A stretch of 64,000 bases of DNA. Source: Erigeron canadensis. Lineage: Eukaryota > Streptophyta > Magnoliopsida > Asterales > Asteraceae. Shown one piece after another: positions 23,956-36,246 of this stretch; within the stretch, counting starts at the first letter, position 1, and every line of letters starts with the position of its first letter. Below the pieces are notes generated by a model. That model was not told where the DNA came from, did no database searches, and saw only the letters and a list, made by a program, of their open reading frames with translations. The stretch spans positions 32,486,055 to 32,550,054 of the forward strand of contig NC_057762.1 in assembly GCF_010389155.1 (NCBI RefSeq), written 5' to 3'. The position numbers and the translations under genes are program-made.

Positions 23956-25501
23956 TCATCGAGCCACAGTGGCACTAGTTTTCCTCAACCTGCTTTGCCC
24001 CGTGGGAGTTTCAGGACCTCCAGAAGCCGCAGGAGTAGCTGATTGTGCCGCTTGATCCCCTTGTTGAGCTGGAGCTGCAGCCGCCTGTAATTTTATGTCA
24101 AAACAACAAATATTATCATTCAGGAGGCAATTTCCATTCACTTCCTTATAAAAGGGTCAATATGGGTCGTGTTTTATCTCAAACGGGTCAGGTAAGTTTT
24201 TATTATCTAAAATTTTAGAAAGTCAAACCGGTTCAGAGTCACCTGAGGTCTGTTATGTTAAATGCTCATAAGCGTAAAAATTACGTAAAATATATATAAA
24301 AAAATTTTTAATGATTAATGCGAAGGCAGAAATAACGAGAAGTGTACCGGCGCAGCTTGGGGTCTTTGCAATGACTGTGACATAACTAATTGAATAATTT
24401 CAAAAGCCCTTGTTTGACCATAAACTATAACTCTTTGGATGTAAAGAGATGCTGAATCTCCAGCCCTGGTCTTTAATTCTGCCAGTGTACGATCTATCTC
24501 TGATTCGTGCTTTAAGAGGTATGGTTTCACGAACGTGCTGTAGATATATATCGATCCCTGAAATAATTGAATCAAACAAACAGTATGAATGCCAAGTGCA
24601 TATATATACTTTCAGTCATTTGAACAGTCTCGAGAAACCTTACCTTCGTTCTGGGGTACCACAAGTACACGCATAATACCAATTTTGTTTCGCTATACAT
24701 TGGCAGCCTTCACGAATACAGCAACGTAAGATATCGAGTTTTAAACTTAAAAGTGCATCATATAAATACGGGTTACTATTCATGTAGCTAACTTTAACCT
24801 GATTATGTTTTGAAAACCATATTCCTTTTCAACCATAAAAATTAACGACAGTGCATGGGACCAGAGGATTCCCACTCACTTACCCTTTTTCTTAAGACTT
24901 AAAACGACTTACAAACGTTCCAGTTTAAGGTAATCAAGTGACCTATATGTATAACATTTGGATTCGTAACTTTTGAAAGGATTAGACTTTTTTTTTTGTT
25001 TTTTGAAAAATGAAGGAGCTGAATGAAAGGAAAAATGGTTAGGAAGGCATAATCAGATCAAAATTGGTTACCATTTTTATCGGATCATTCAAAACAATAT
25101 CCAAATAATATGCCTTACCATGAAACTAGTGCGTCACCAAATGGATCCCAAACGGTCATTAAAGCGATTACAATCCTGTTAACATCACAATTATTAAGCT
25201 TTTAAGCTCTAAACATGTAATTAATTATCTTGTCTTTTGGCACAAGGGTGACTTGCATAGATATTATACCAGTATTGGCACCAAAAGCGCAGTCCGTCCA
25301 CATCTGGTTTATTCTTCTCTATATTTTTGAAGCATTCATAAGCTGGATATAAATATGCAAGTAGCAAGCTGCACAGACAATTCCATATATAGGTCATAGT
25401 TACAGAAATTCCGACAGTCAAGATTCTTATATACAATGAAAAGAGGCCGGAATTGATCAAAACACTTACATAAGTAGGCGGTTCAACGTGTATCCTAACA
25501 T
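23956..25501 (-). CDS. HVA22-like protein (TB2/DP1/HVA22 family)
   Basis: Reticulon-like membrane protein of the ER, related to DP1/REEP and yeast Yop1; barley HVA22 is ABA- and stress-induced. Coding exons (minus order): 25470-25501, 25270-25368, 25119-25175, 24644-24707, 24348-24557, 23956-24084; phases agree and give 196 aa. The start is the ATG at 25501, which gives MLGYTLNRLL and splices to ILLLAYLYPAYECFKNIEKN. Signature parts follow: RFWCQYW, LVSWLPMYSETKLVLCVYLW, YPRTKG, and KPYLLKHESEIDRTLAELKT. Hydrophobic hairpins lie in the first 100 residues. The tail is Ala/Gln/Pro-rich and ends basic. The residues after KPYL resemble Arabidopsis HVA22h/i/j most. The acceptor at 24707 was preferred to one at 24692 because it restores the conserved SWLPMYSE. 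Confidence 0.92.
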
Positions 25502-26318
25502 CTTGCCCTGCCACAAGCAACTCTAAGGATTAATATACGTAGTTAATCCCACAACCTACCTAAACAGGTTCATAAAGCATAACAAGACGAACGAATTAAC
25601 TTCGAACGTTGAGATTTAACATGGATATTGTTACTAGACATTGCAGTCAAATTGATCTAGTAAAATGAAAAATGATTACAAATGATCAGCAACATAAATG
25701 TTGGATATAAAAACACTTCTATTGAACTAGAAAATTAATCTCTATTATCCTCCAAATCCAATCTCATAGTCTAACTTATCCAACATGTTGAGGTGTATAA
25801 ACCTAATTTAACACATTGGATTTGAAAATGAGGGGTAATTAATTTAATGTCCATAACGCACATCAAACACGTAATTAACATACTACGAGTATAAAATAAA
25901 TCAGTTTACAGATTATGACGGTTTCTAAATAAACCGTTTTCATACCATTATCATACATAAAAACAACATAAAAAAAAAAAAAAACAAAAAAAACTGACTA
26001 ACAAAATATGATCATCATATCATGTGATGCGAACGACCATATATGCATGCAAATATATAACAATGTACGTACATAAAGATATCCTAACAAATACTCGTAG
26101 TATACAAGAGAAAAGAAATTTGTGATTATCTTACGGTTTATGAATTTATCTGATCAGGAATTAGTTAAAATGTGGATGATAGCAACGTCACCGTCCCTGG
26201 TGGCGCCGGGGAAAGAGAGAGATAACGGAGAGACGATCAAAGTCGTTAGAGGAAAGTTTCTCTCTCTTTTTTTATTTACGACGATCTTGATATTAGATAC
26301 ACTAATTATGTATTTATA
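25502..26318 (-). promoter_or_regulatory. Leader exon, leader intron and TATA box of the HVA22-like gene
   Basis: On the minus strand a donor (ACC before GTAAGA) at 26134-26135 ends a non-coding first exon, and an acceptor (GGCAG) at 25508-25509 is followed by six leader bases and the ATG. TATAAATA is at 26311-26318, so transcription probably starts near 26285. The leader exon is rich in CTCTC and contains a short GC-rich patch. Confidence 0.55.
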
Positions 26319-27520
26319 GGACTCTAAAAATTATTTCATTCAAACAAAATAACTACTAATCCTAATCCATCCATAAATATTGACGGTTTATATCAATCTA
26401 TATTATAAACTACTTGCGTACAAAAGAATTACTGAATTACATAAAAAAAAATGACTATCTCATTTTTTACTTTCTTTTTGTTGGATTTGGCTATCCGATA
26501 TGGCTATCAAATAACACGTGATAAACCGTTCCTAAAGATAATTTTCAAGAGTCAAATATATATAACACTTCTATTTTATGCGTCTTATACTCTTATCTAA
26601 TAAAAATCTGTTTTGTGTTTACCCAATTGGTTTAAATAATAATTACATTTAGAAAAGTAAGTTTATCCATATCCTAACAAACTATACCATATATTGTCAT
26701 TAGAAAAAAGCAATTTTTAAACAATAAATCAGGCTTTACATTTAACTAAAGGTATACATACCTGCGCGATTAAGTGGCAAACAGTAGTGGCGACAGTATG
26801 GTGGTGGTAGCAATGGATGATCACGTACGCAACAGCGGCGGCGGTGACGGTAGTTGTGTGATTATTAATTTAAAATTAATTGATGTAAAAGGACATTGAA
26901 CTTATTTTATAAGTTACGAGATATATATTGTAAATTACTTCATTAAAACTATTATAGGTATAATAGATGGAGATTAAAAAATGAGAGTGATATATCTACA
27001 ACATATTTTAACCATCTACAACAAAAATACATTTTTTGGTGTGTCAATCGGTATCGGTTAAAAAAATATTATAACCATTTTTTAACATTTTTTACATTTT
27101 TTGGTGTGTCAACCGGTATCGGTTAACCGATTTCGGTTAATTTTTTTTAAAAAAAAAACCGATTTCGGTTACTAGTAATAATAACCAGAACCGGTTAACT
27201 TGTTTTTGCACCTCTACAATCACCCTATAAGTGGAGGAGGGTTAGTAGGGCTTTTTCATTTATTTTGCCATCCAAACTCTAACACACAGAATTATTGGAG
27301 CCCCTTTTTTTTTTCCAGGTATTTACATTGTCTCATTTACATATTAATTCTTTACACTAAATGATAAACACTCAGAATTTTAACAAGACAAAGTAAAAAT
27401 TTTAATGCATCAAATTAATTAATACGTCATTAACAAAACTCATATTTTATTTAGTATTTATTTATTATTTAGGTCTTGTCTGATAAATTATAAATCTTGA
27501 TTTATTAATTAGGAGGAGAA
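26319..27520. other. Intergenic with Helitron-like relic and CGGTATCGGTT repeats
   Basis: At about 26755-27000 a segment (GGTGGTGGTAGCAATGGATG, GGCGGCGGTGACGGTAGTTG, TTAATTGATGTAAAAGG) matches the relic at 22234 in the same orientation, with a degraded end CTTTAG. At 27029-27062 and 27096-27127 the stretch CATTTTTTGGTGTGTCAA plus CGGTATCGGTTA is directly repeated. No gene seen. Confidence 0.45.
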
Positions 27521-27737
27521 ATGGGTTCCTTAATAAAGGTTGTAGCCTCCAGCAGCAGCAGGCTTCCCCGTTGTCTCATCTCATCATCATCACGTGCTTT
27601 GGCGGCTACTCATCAACGTTGCTTCTGTAGCACCACCACTATCAACGATGATAGCCGGGATGGTCATGATTTTAAGAATAATCTCAACCGTGTTCGTAAC
27701 GTTGCCGTTCATAGGATGTCTAACTTCATATATGAAA
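27521..27737 (+). CDS. Exon 1 of a small heat-shock-like gene (mitochondrial presequence)
   Basis: Begins MGSLIKVVASSSSRLPRCLI and continues SSSSRALAATHQRCFCSTTT: an Arg/Ser/Ala-rich, acid-free N-terminus typical of a plant mitochondrial presequence, followed by a charged stretch NDDSRDGHDFKNNLNRVRNV. The frame runs to GAAA|GTAATT at 27737, leaving one base of a codon. That phase joins exactly to an acceptor at 34950-34951, giving a 220-aa protein with the exon at 34952-35397. Length, presequence and the alpha-crystallin-like second half fit a mitochondrial small heat-shock protein. If so, the intron holds the whole CACTA element. Exon 1 alone has no diagnostic domain. Confidence 0.5.
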
Positions 27738-28701
27738 GTAATTTTATATTGTTTTTTACCAGTAATTTATTATTGGACTTTGCTATTTTACATGCACAAA
27801 AATATAATGTACTTGAACATATTGACCACAGTCCCAGTGGCGGTCCTGAAAATTCAAGTGCCCAGTCCGAGCCGAAAAAAAATGTCCTCACCTCTTAGGA
27901 ATCTAATTATATCAGCAAAAATTTTTATTAAAATTGAGACGTTATAACAATAACTGAATAATAGTATTAGACTATTAGAAATACATATAACCAATGATTC
28001 GAGAAGTTCGTCTAACATTCTTCATAGCAAATTGGTTGATTAACTTTTCGCAGTCTATACTCTCTAAGATTCATTATTAATAGCAATCATCGCCAATCCA
28101 CTAAGTCTTTCTTAGGACATTGTTGATCATAAATAACATTTCAATAACTTCAACCTCGATAAACTCATTTCAACCGATGCAACCGTGATTGGAATAGTCA
28201 ATAATATTCTAGATGCAATGGTTGCATTAACTTGTTTCAAATATATTTGTAGAGGTGGATTAATAGGTATTTTTTGAAAGTCTTGTGTTTTATCTCGGGC
28301 ATACGTGTAATTTAAGAGTAGGAGCACTACAAAACAAATGACAATTTGTGACTGTAACCTTTTATGACTGAATTCCATATCAGTCAGGAAAAGTCAATTT
28401 CCTTCAATCTTTATAAATCACTCCGTAAAAAAAAAAATCCTTTTATCTATATCTATAAGAGTATAAAAGATATAAATATATTCCCCAAATTCCTTTTATC
28501 TACAGATACAAACAATCCCCAAATTCGTCATCAAAATGTGAATATAATCCCCAAATTCGTCATCGGAAAAACTCCATCACCGGAAAATAATCGTCAAACG
28601 GATCTTCTCTCGATCTCATCTCTTCTTCTCAGATCTCCATCACCGGAATCTCAGTCGCTAGATCGTCATCGGAAGATATCTCAGAAGATGGGGTAGGTCC
28701 A

Positions 28702-31436
28702 CAAAAAAAGAAGGCTGCAAACATTTTGCGTTGGTTTCCCTTAAAACCAAGGCTTCAAAGATTGTTCATGTCCTCAAAGACGGCCAATCTTATGAAGTGG
28801 CATCATTTGGAGCGAGTACAAGATGGTAAGTTGCGGCATCCCGCTGATGCATTAGCATGGAAGGACTTTGATATGAAATATCCTGAGTTTGCAAATGATC
28901 CTCGAAATGTTCGTTTGGCTCTAGCTAGTGATGGTTTTAATCCATATAGGACGATGAATGTAGCCTATAGTATTTGGCCTGTCTTTGTCATTCCTTATAA
29001 CCTGCCTCCATGGTATGTCATGAAACAACCAAACTTCATTCTTTCTTAAATAATTCCTGGTCCAAAAGGCCCCGGGAATAAAATAGATGTTTACATGCAG
29101 CCTTTAGTCAAGGAATTAGAAGAGTTGTGGGATAATGGTGTAGAAACTTTTGATGCCTCTATAAGTGAGAACTTTCATTTGAAGGCTGCCGTTCTTTCTA
29201 CCATATCTGATTTTCCAGGATACGCGAACCTTTCTGGGTGGAGCACCAAGGGAGAATATACGTGTCCTTTGTGTGCGTTTGATAAGTCATCAAGATGGCT
29301 AGATCATGGGCAGAAGTGGTGTTACATGGGTCATCGAAGATACTTGCACACAAATCATTGTTCACGTAAAGATACTCTATCCTTTGATGGATATGAGGAG
29401 TTAAGAGATCCTCCAATCCCACCATCCGGGGTTGTTTCTCTCAATCAGTTAGAACATGTTGATTTTCTTGCTGACAATGTTGAAAAGAGTCCGTGGAAAA
29501 GGAAGACCATTTTCTTTAAGCTACCTTATTGGAAGAATTTGTTGTTGCGTCATAATCTAGATGTTATGCACATTGAAAAGAATGTATGCGACAAAATTGT
29601 TGGGACTTTGCTTGGAATAGTGGGGAAGTCAAAAGACAACATGAAAGCTCGTCTAGACCTAGAGAAATGGGGGATACGGGAGGAGCTTCATCCAAAAAAG
29701 AATCCTGGAAGCAGTAATATTTACTTGCCAAAAGCATGTTATGAAATGACCCGAGGCGAGAAAGATTTATTCTTACAAACTCTTAAATCTATCAAACCTC
29801 CCGATGAATATTCCTCAAATATTTCTCGTTGTGTGCAATTAAGAGATAGAAAGCTTACGGGGATGAAAAGTTATGATTGCCACATGTTGATGCAAGAATA
29901 TTTGCCGATAACATTACGTGGATCTTTGCCCGACCATGTTAGCATGATTCTCATTTATTTATGCGACTTTTTCAAGCGGATTTGTCTAAAAGACCTGACA
30001 GGAGATGATTTCAAGTTTCTTGAATCTCGAGTTGCTATAACATTATGCAAGATGGAGCAAATTTTTCCTCCCTCGTTCTTTACTGTCATGGTTCATTTGG
30101 TGATACATCTAGTTAGAGAGGTACGACTTGGAGGACCTGTGACTTTTCGATGGATGTACCCGATTGAAAGGGACCTGTCAACTCTTAAATCGTATGTAAA
30201 CAACAAAGCTCACCCAGAAGGTTCAATAGCAGAAGGGTACTTGGCTAGAGAAAGCTTAACTTTCTGCTCTAGATATTTATCCGGAGTTGAGACCTTATTT
30301 TCCAGACCAATAAGGAACGATGATGATGACAATCAAAACGAGATAGAAGAATCCAACTTTCTTAGACCTGGACGACCATTGGGTAAACATGAGAATTCTA
30401 AACCGTCAAATCGTAAGAGGAAGAGATTTCCTAAATCTGATATTGATGAGATGTCCCTTAAACAAGCACATCGTTATGTGTTATTAAATGTTAACTCAAT
30501 CACACCTTTTCGAGAGTAAGTCACTTTATTTTCAAATTTCAGTTTATCCCATTAGGATTTATTGTATGTTAAATCCTTTTCTTTTATATCTTAACTCTTA
30601 AGGGAACACAAAAATTTTGTTAAAGGGAAAAATCGTGCACGAAGACTGAATGAGAATCAACTCCAGAAGATTCATTCTGAAAACTTTAGTGAATGGTTTC
30701 AAAACCGGGTAATTTTATCATACCTTTTACTAAAACAGATCTCATCTTGGTTAGACTTAAAATATTTTTTAATAATCGTCCATAGGTTGCGCGCTTAGAA
30801 GAACAAAAGGATCCAAGGGTCACAGAAGAAATCAAGTGGCTTGCTCGTGGTCCACATAGTTTTGTGAAACGATTTTCAGGCTACCTTGTCAAAGGTTATC
30901 GTTTCCATACAAAAGAGCATGAAAAATCCTTGAAAACCCAAAACAGTGGAGTTGTTGTTACTGTAGTGGATGGTGGTTGTGCTGGTGGAAGCACTCCTGG
31001 AGTAATTAATTACTATGGGGTATTGACGGATATTGTTGAGTTGAATTATTCAAGTAAGATTAGGGTAGTTTTATTCAGGTGTGATTGGGTTGATACTGAT
31101 AGGGGTTGTAAAAGAGATGAATTTGGTATCACACTGGTAAACTTCTCACATTTAGTGCATACTGGTGCTAATTTACTTGATGACCCTTTTGTGTTGGCAT
31201 CTCAAGTTGACAAGGTATATTATGCTCAAGATCCAAAGTTAAAGGATTGGTTTGTTGCTAGGCATGTGAAGGTTAGGGATGCGTTTAACATGCAATCTGA
31301 TGCTGATCAAAGTCGTCTTGATTCACTTCTAGACACATTTGGCGTACCAAACCTAGATAGAGTTGGTAGTGATGTTGAAGAAACTGATGGCATACCGATT
31401 ATGGAGTATGAAGATGAAGATGAAAATGATATATAG
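28702..31436 (+). pseudogene. CACTA TNP2-type transposase, broken
   Basis: Catalytic transposase of the En/Spm group. Homology begins at ILRWFPLKPRLQRLFMSS with no good ATG before it. The usual N-terminal portion (transposase-associated zinc-finger region) is absent because the transposon end lies less than 400 bp upstream. A TAA at 29047-29049 interrupts PNFILS / IIPGPKGPG where relatives continue. Downstream the frame is open: PGYANLSGWSTKGEYTCPLC (tnp2 core), HNLDVMHIEKNVCDKIVGTL, the DUF4218 region (SLPDHVSMILIYLCDFFKRI to EGYLARESLTFCSRYL), and after introns the DUF4216 region (YYGVLTDIVELNYSSKIRVV, LFRCDWVD, VYYAQDP). Exons end/start at 30515/30603 and 30708/30786. The C-terminus is very acidic. 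Confidence 0.9.
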
Positions 31437-31755
31437 TAGAATCTGAAATATTCGAGAGCTGAAATATGAAGATGAAGTTAGTTTATTAGCTTGTGATTTA
31501 TTAGTTTCTTGCAATATAATCTACAGCTTGCATATGCATAAACTTAGTTCAGATTGTATGGTGAAATAGTAACTTGTGTTATGTGTGAACAAGGTCAGTG
31601 AAGAATCTTAAATATTCAGAAGCTATTCAGTACAACTTATACTAATGAAATTTGTTTTGTCGTTTAATATATTAAATAATATCATTTTTCAGTTGAGTGT
31701 TTTTTGATATGGTTATTGTCTTATTGGCTCTGTTATTATCAGATTTGTACACAAG

Positions 31756-34264
31756 ATGGGTAAAAGTAAAAGGTTGCGTATAGTCAAAACTGGTGGGCTT
31801 GAACAACAAAACACTGAAATGGAGCCTCATACCGAAGAACAACAAGCAAATGTAAATGAAGCTACTGACAATGTACAATCTGATTCAGGTCCACCAAAAA
31901 AGGTTCGGCGTCATACTGTAAAACAAGCAATTTGGGATTTAGAAAGTGATGAGCGGATTGAGGTTACTTTTAACGAGTTAGGACAGCCAGTTGGGGATGA
32001 GGGAAAAGAGTTCACTAGTTTTTTGGGGACATTAGTGAAGATGTCGAATCACCTCTCAATAGAATATCTACATTGGAGGACAATACCTGAAGATAAAAAA
32101 GATGACTTGTGGAACCTCGTGAAGGTACTTCTTGTTACATATATCTATCTGGAATGATTATATTCACATGATTTGAAATAATAACTTCATTTAAACTCAT
32201 CATAGGGCCGATTTATTTTTGTACCCGCTGAAAATGATAAAGTTAAGGACTTGGTGTTGTCTGATATGGGAATAAAATTCAAGTCATGGAAATATGAGTT
32301 AAAAAAGAAGTGGTTTGATTCAAGCTCAACGATAGATGGTATTGTAGCTGCCCAAAATGATCCGAGGGTTGATAAAGAACAATTTAAGAAGCTAGTGACT
32401 TATTGGTTTAAAGACAAAGTTCAGGTAATCTATGTTTTTGAATGACACTATAGTTCGTTGACAATTATAAAACTCAAACTAATATATAAATGAACAGGTG
32501 GAAAGTGAGATGAAGAGAAAGATTCGTGGCAAGTTTAAAGAGCCTCATGTGACCGGAACTAAATCTTTTGCTAGGTTGATTCATGATGAGGTAATACCAA
32601 GTTTAATGAGCCTCATTAATTCATCTCTCAATTTTCATTTAGATCTATATATATGTTTTAATTTAATATAATTTCCTGTTTATGTTACAATAGTTATTTG
32701 ATTCGGTCAGATTTGGTTAAGAGCTGTATCTAACGGAAATTAGTGTTGATATACTGTATATAAATCAGAGGATATTTTAGATAATTCATCATGAGAGTTT
32801 TTGTAGACAAAAAAGACTGGTGTTCGACCATCACGGGGGAAAGTGTATTGTCTAACCCGTACACGTGAAAATGGAGATATCGTGAATGAGTTGGCAGCAG
32901 AAGTTGTGGTAAGTATCTTTAAATTTTGAATTGTTAAAGCTGCAATATATGATTTCTTTTAGTATATTTTCTTAGCTAGTAGACAATGTCCAGGGTAAAT
33001 TGAAAAGTTATAGAATGGGTCTACTAGTTCTACTGAAGGAGGGGATCTTAATTGGAAAAATGATGACTTGGCAAAGGTCAAAGGACCAGAGAAAGGAGGT
33101 CGTGTTCGATGCTTGGGAAAAGTTGTAATAGCAAAAGATAAAGGATCTTGTTTGTCACAAGATCCTCAAGTACCTGTATTGAAGGCTCGTATCAATGAGC
33201 TTGAAGACAAAATGAAAGAAATGGATGAATCGAAAGAAAGACAAGATGCTGAAATGAAGGAATTAAAAGATAAACAGGAAGTTATGATCCAATTTATGGC
33301 TCTTATTAAAGACCAATTACCTAATTCAGATCTTGCTAACATTTTTAAAGGTCTAAACACACAGGTATATGATATATCAATTTTGAAAGTATAATCATAT
33401 TTGAATGCATTTGATACTTTTTAACTCCAAGTAATTTCAGGTTGCTAGTGATTCGTCTAGCGTGTATAATCATTCTTCTACAGAAAACCCAACATCTTCT
33501 CGTGCAAGTCATAACAGGTTAGTGTTATTTTGTTCTATATATATAATGTACCACATTTATTATGCATATTATAGAAAATTTATTCTTTGAATTGTATTAT
33601 ATGCAACAGTTCTTGAAGACATGGTTTTCTCCTATCTTAACAGTTAAGAAACTCGAATTCTTTATTCTTTGTTCACAAACTACTTCTATACTAGAATATT
33701 AGATGTACAATTGTATAGATATGACTTATTTTTGTATTGTCTCTAATTGAAATTAGTAATTGAAACTACATTAGGGCTGTTGATATGTCTTCTAGGATTG
33801 TTAACACGTTGTGTATACTGAAATCACATCATTAAAAATGGTGTACGAGTGTTAGTCTCTTTATGGCAGTTCATAGATATAAGAACAAATTAAAGCATGT
33901 TTTTGAAATGGACAGTGTAATGGCTAGTTCATAGATATAAGAGCGAATTAAAGCATTTTTTGAAACGTGCCATGTACTGCTATAGTTATTGTTCGGCTGT
34001 TGCTAGTCTTGTTCTTTTTATGGCAGTTCATAGATATAAGAACAAATTAAAGCATGTTTTTGAAACGAATAGTGTACCGTTCAGGGTGTTGCTAATGCTA
34101 AGCTTTCATTTTGTATATAGGTTTCTAAACTAACTTGGCCACTTTTTGGTTTGCACAGGTGTAAATGGCAATTCTGGCAGAAGCAAGTTCTAGAAGCCAA
34201 GAGTAGAATACTTGAAGACTTCACCATCAAGCATGTATATAGTTATCGAGTTATCTTGATATAG
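31756..34264 (+). CDS. CACTA TnpA-like (Ptta/En/Spm family) protein
   Basis: Second CACTA gene, whose product in the En/Spm system binds subterminal repeats. Exons read by eye: 31756-32124, 32206-32424, 32498-32590, 32817-32908, one around 33030-33364, then 33442-33517 and 34159-34264. Early residues carry a basic segment (GPPKKVRRHTVKQAIWDLES) followed by EVTFNELGQPVGDEGKEFTS and FLGTLVKM, the usual opening of the plant Ptta/En/Spm family. A middle exon has KWFDSSSTIDGIVAAQNDPR. A helical, highly charged coiled coil lies at LKARINELEDKMKEMDESKE. The start of the fifth exon is uncertain (alternative acceptors near 33000 and 33029). No stop is seen within the clear exons. Confidence 0.7.
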
Positions 34265-34439
34265 TAATCCAGGAGCCTATTTGAGTTGTTTTGTGTTTCT
34301 TATTGAAGTTACTACTTTGGATTAATATTGTATTGTTTGCCATGTGAAATAAACTACATTATAATTCATGTTATTTGTATTTTATGGTATTTGACTATTT
34401 GAGCAATTTTTATTTTATATAGATTCTGTAATAAAGCAA

Positions 34440-34721
34440 ATCCAATTGAAAATAAAATATATGACTTTTAGTGACTGTTATGTTAGTCATTAAAAATTTT
34501 CTTGCTTGCTCAGGTGCCTACTTACAATGACTGAAATATTAGTCATTAAAGGTTGCATACCTTTTGTGACTCAAAATTTCAGTCATAATAGATCTATAGT
34601 GATGGCTCCAGTAGTGACTGTTTTTAGTTTAGAAGGAGAAGGCCTTATGATTTTTAGTGACTGTTATTATACTTTTAGTGACTCTTTTTTTCAGTCACTA
34701 AATGACACTTATCTTGTAGTG
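34440..34721. repeat. Subterminal repeat cluster of the CACTA element
   Basis: The motif AGTGACTG, its complement CAGTCACT and variants such as AGTCATTAAA and CAGTCATAAT recur at least eight times in both orientations, ending in the TIR. This arrangement is what TnpA-type proteins bind in En/Spm. Confidence 0.75.
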
Positions 34722-34951
34722 GAGTATGAGTAGATTAGTTAGTCGTTCTAAAAAAATATATACATATATATTATACTTTTACATATCTAATATACATAGA
34801 AAATTTTAATATTTTTGTGCCCTTTAAAATTGTGCCCCAGACGGAGGTCTTGCTTGCCCCTCCTCCGGGCCTCCCATGCACAGTCCATATATAGTCTATC
34901 TTAACTAGTCGTAATAAATTTATAATGAAGCGTTTTATTTGTATGAATTAG

Positions 34952-35397
34952 ATATAATGAATCGATTCGGGCTATTCCCCACGAGGGTTTTTTGTATATG
35001 TACGAGAAAAATTGGGCCACATACACAGATGGAAGACAATGAAGGTCTCTACGGCTACTTTCAAATAAAAGGAGTCACATCCCATGAAAATGTGAGGGTG
35101 TATGTGGACCACAACAAATTTCACGTACAAGCAATAGCGTATGATGAACTCAAAGCAACATATAGCAAGTATGAATGCAATTGTTTGTTACCGGAAGATA
35201 TGTATTATTTGAATTGGGACATGAGAGGTACCCGGGCTGAATTTAGCGAAGGGGAATTATTACTAACTATTCCCAAGTTCAACGAAGCAGAGCGGATGAT
35301 GAATCAGAAGAAGCATGAAGCAGGGGAGTTTTCAAAGCTTACGATAGACGCATTCATGTTTTATGTCAAGGTCAATGTTTTTGTATTTGATACATAA
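34952..35397 (+). CDS. Exon 2 of the small heat-shock-like gene (alpha-crystallin-like)
   Basis: The exon follows an AG at 34950-34951 and encodes 148 residues to a TAA at 35395. Features in order: GLYGYFQIKGVTSHENVRVY aligning with the first strands of an HSP20 domain (pattern MPG..KE.V.V.V), then CNCLLPEDMYY in the place of the LP(D/E).. element, and ELLLTIPKF matching the G.L...IPK motif that ends the alpha-crystallin domain. This order and spacing fit plant organellar sHSPs. Divergence is strong: the usual L/V-P-G is I-K-G, and the tail is unusual. An alternative 3' splice (GTCAAT at 35370) is possible. Small HSPs act as holdases in the organelle; function here is inferred only. Confidence 0.5.
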
Positions 35398-36060
35398 ATA
35401 TATATAGTAGCTACTATACCTAGTTCAGAAAAATATTTGATACAATAAATTGGATTCTTCTTGCATATTTTTTCCTAATATCAAACGCCTAATAACTTAA
35501 TATTGCAATTGATGTTGTGGCGTCTACTCCTATTTCTGAAACAATCAATAGAACTTTAACATCATCATTCATCATTATTGCTAGCTGTTGAATCCAAGTT
35601 TACTTAATAGATCAAGACTGATTGCACTAGGACTGGTGGTGTCGATAAGTTAAGTTTTAGGTATTAATGAAGGTGTAGTCGCTCGGTTGCCTCCACCAGG
35701 CTTCCTCTCGTCAACAAGTATATATATCAATTCATTATCCTTACTTGGTGGTTACTCAACGGTGTTTCTTTAGCACCTGGATTCACCAATGAAGGCCGCC
35801 ATAGGTTTACCGATGAATTAAGGTTCCCACCTTATATAAAAATTTCCACCGCCTTTCTTCTTCTTGAAACATATCCCCTTATTTCTCTCCGGTCGGTCTC
35901 TTTAACTACTGACCAAGAAAGCAAAATTTAGTATTCTTGGAATTGGGTCTGAAATTTGGCCTCAACCCGATCAATGAAGCAATATTGAAAACCTCCCGAG
36001 CAACTTTTGTTTCACAAGTGAGCAAGAGAAATGAGCTTTATGTTCCCTCTTTCCTTTTCT
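35398..36060. other. Intergenic, no gene seen
   Basis: AT-rich sequence downstream of the sHSP-like gene with no open frame of interest. Confidence 0.4.
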
Positions 36061-36070
36061 TGTACGAGAT

Positions 36071-36234
36071 ACAACAACAACAACAACAACTGTACCCAAT
36101 CCCTGATCGAGCGGGGTATGGGGGAGGTGAGCTGTAGACAGTCTTACCTCTACCCAAAGGTAGAAATACTGCTTCCATAAAGACCTCCGACCAGGAAGAT
36201 GTAAAAGCCGTAAAAGAGTAAAGTGTTTATACCT
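36071..36234 (-). mobile_element. SINE (Au/TS-like), minus strand
   Basis: On the minus strand the element shows GGTAGAGGTAAGACTGTCTA, then CACCTCCCCCATACCCCG and a 3' (TTG)n tail (ACAACAACA.. at 36071-36090 on the plus strand), the layout of plant Au/TS-type SINEs. Flanking direct repeats of about 11 bp with two mismatches, TTGTACGAGAT (36060-36070) and TCGTACAAGAT (36236-36246), look like its target duplication. Confidence 0.7.
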
Positions 36235-36246
36235 GTCGTACAAGAT

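Larger units (their letters stand above)
28325..34721 (+). mobile_element. CACTA (En/Spm) DNA transposon, 6397 bp
   Basis: The left end starts CACTACAAAACAAATGACAA at 28325; the right end, read inward on the minus strand, starts CACTACAAGATAAGTGTCAT. The terminal inverted repeats extend about 30 bp to a shared GTGACTG. The 3-bp target duplication GAG flanks both sides (28322-28324, 34722-34724). Subterminal copies of AGTGACTG/AGTCATTA crowd the last 280 bp. Inside are a TNP2-type transposase gene (28702-31436) and a TnpA/Ptta-type gene (31756-34264), both in plus orientation. The transposase lacks its N-terminal part and has an in-frame stop, so the copy is probably not self-sufficient, although its ends look usable. 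Confidence 0.92.

Noticed and set aside
24692..24707. Alternative acceptor at 24692 in the HVA22-like gene
   Set aside because: It keeps the frame only by replacing the conserved SWLPMYSE segment with SC; the acceptor at 24707 restores the family sequence.
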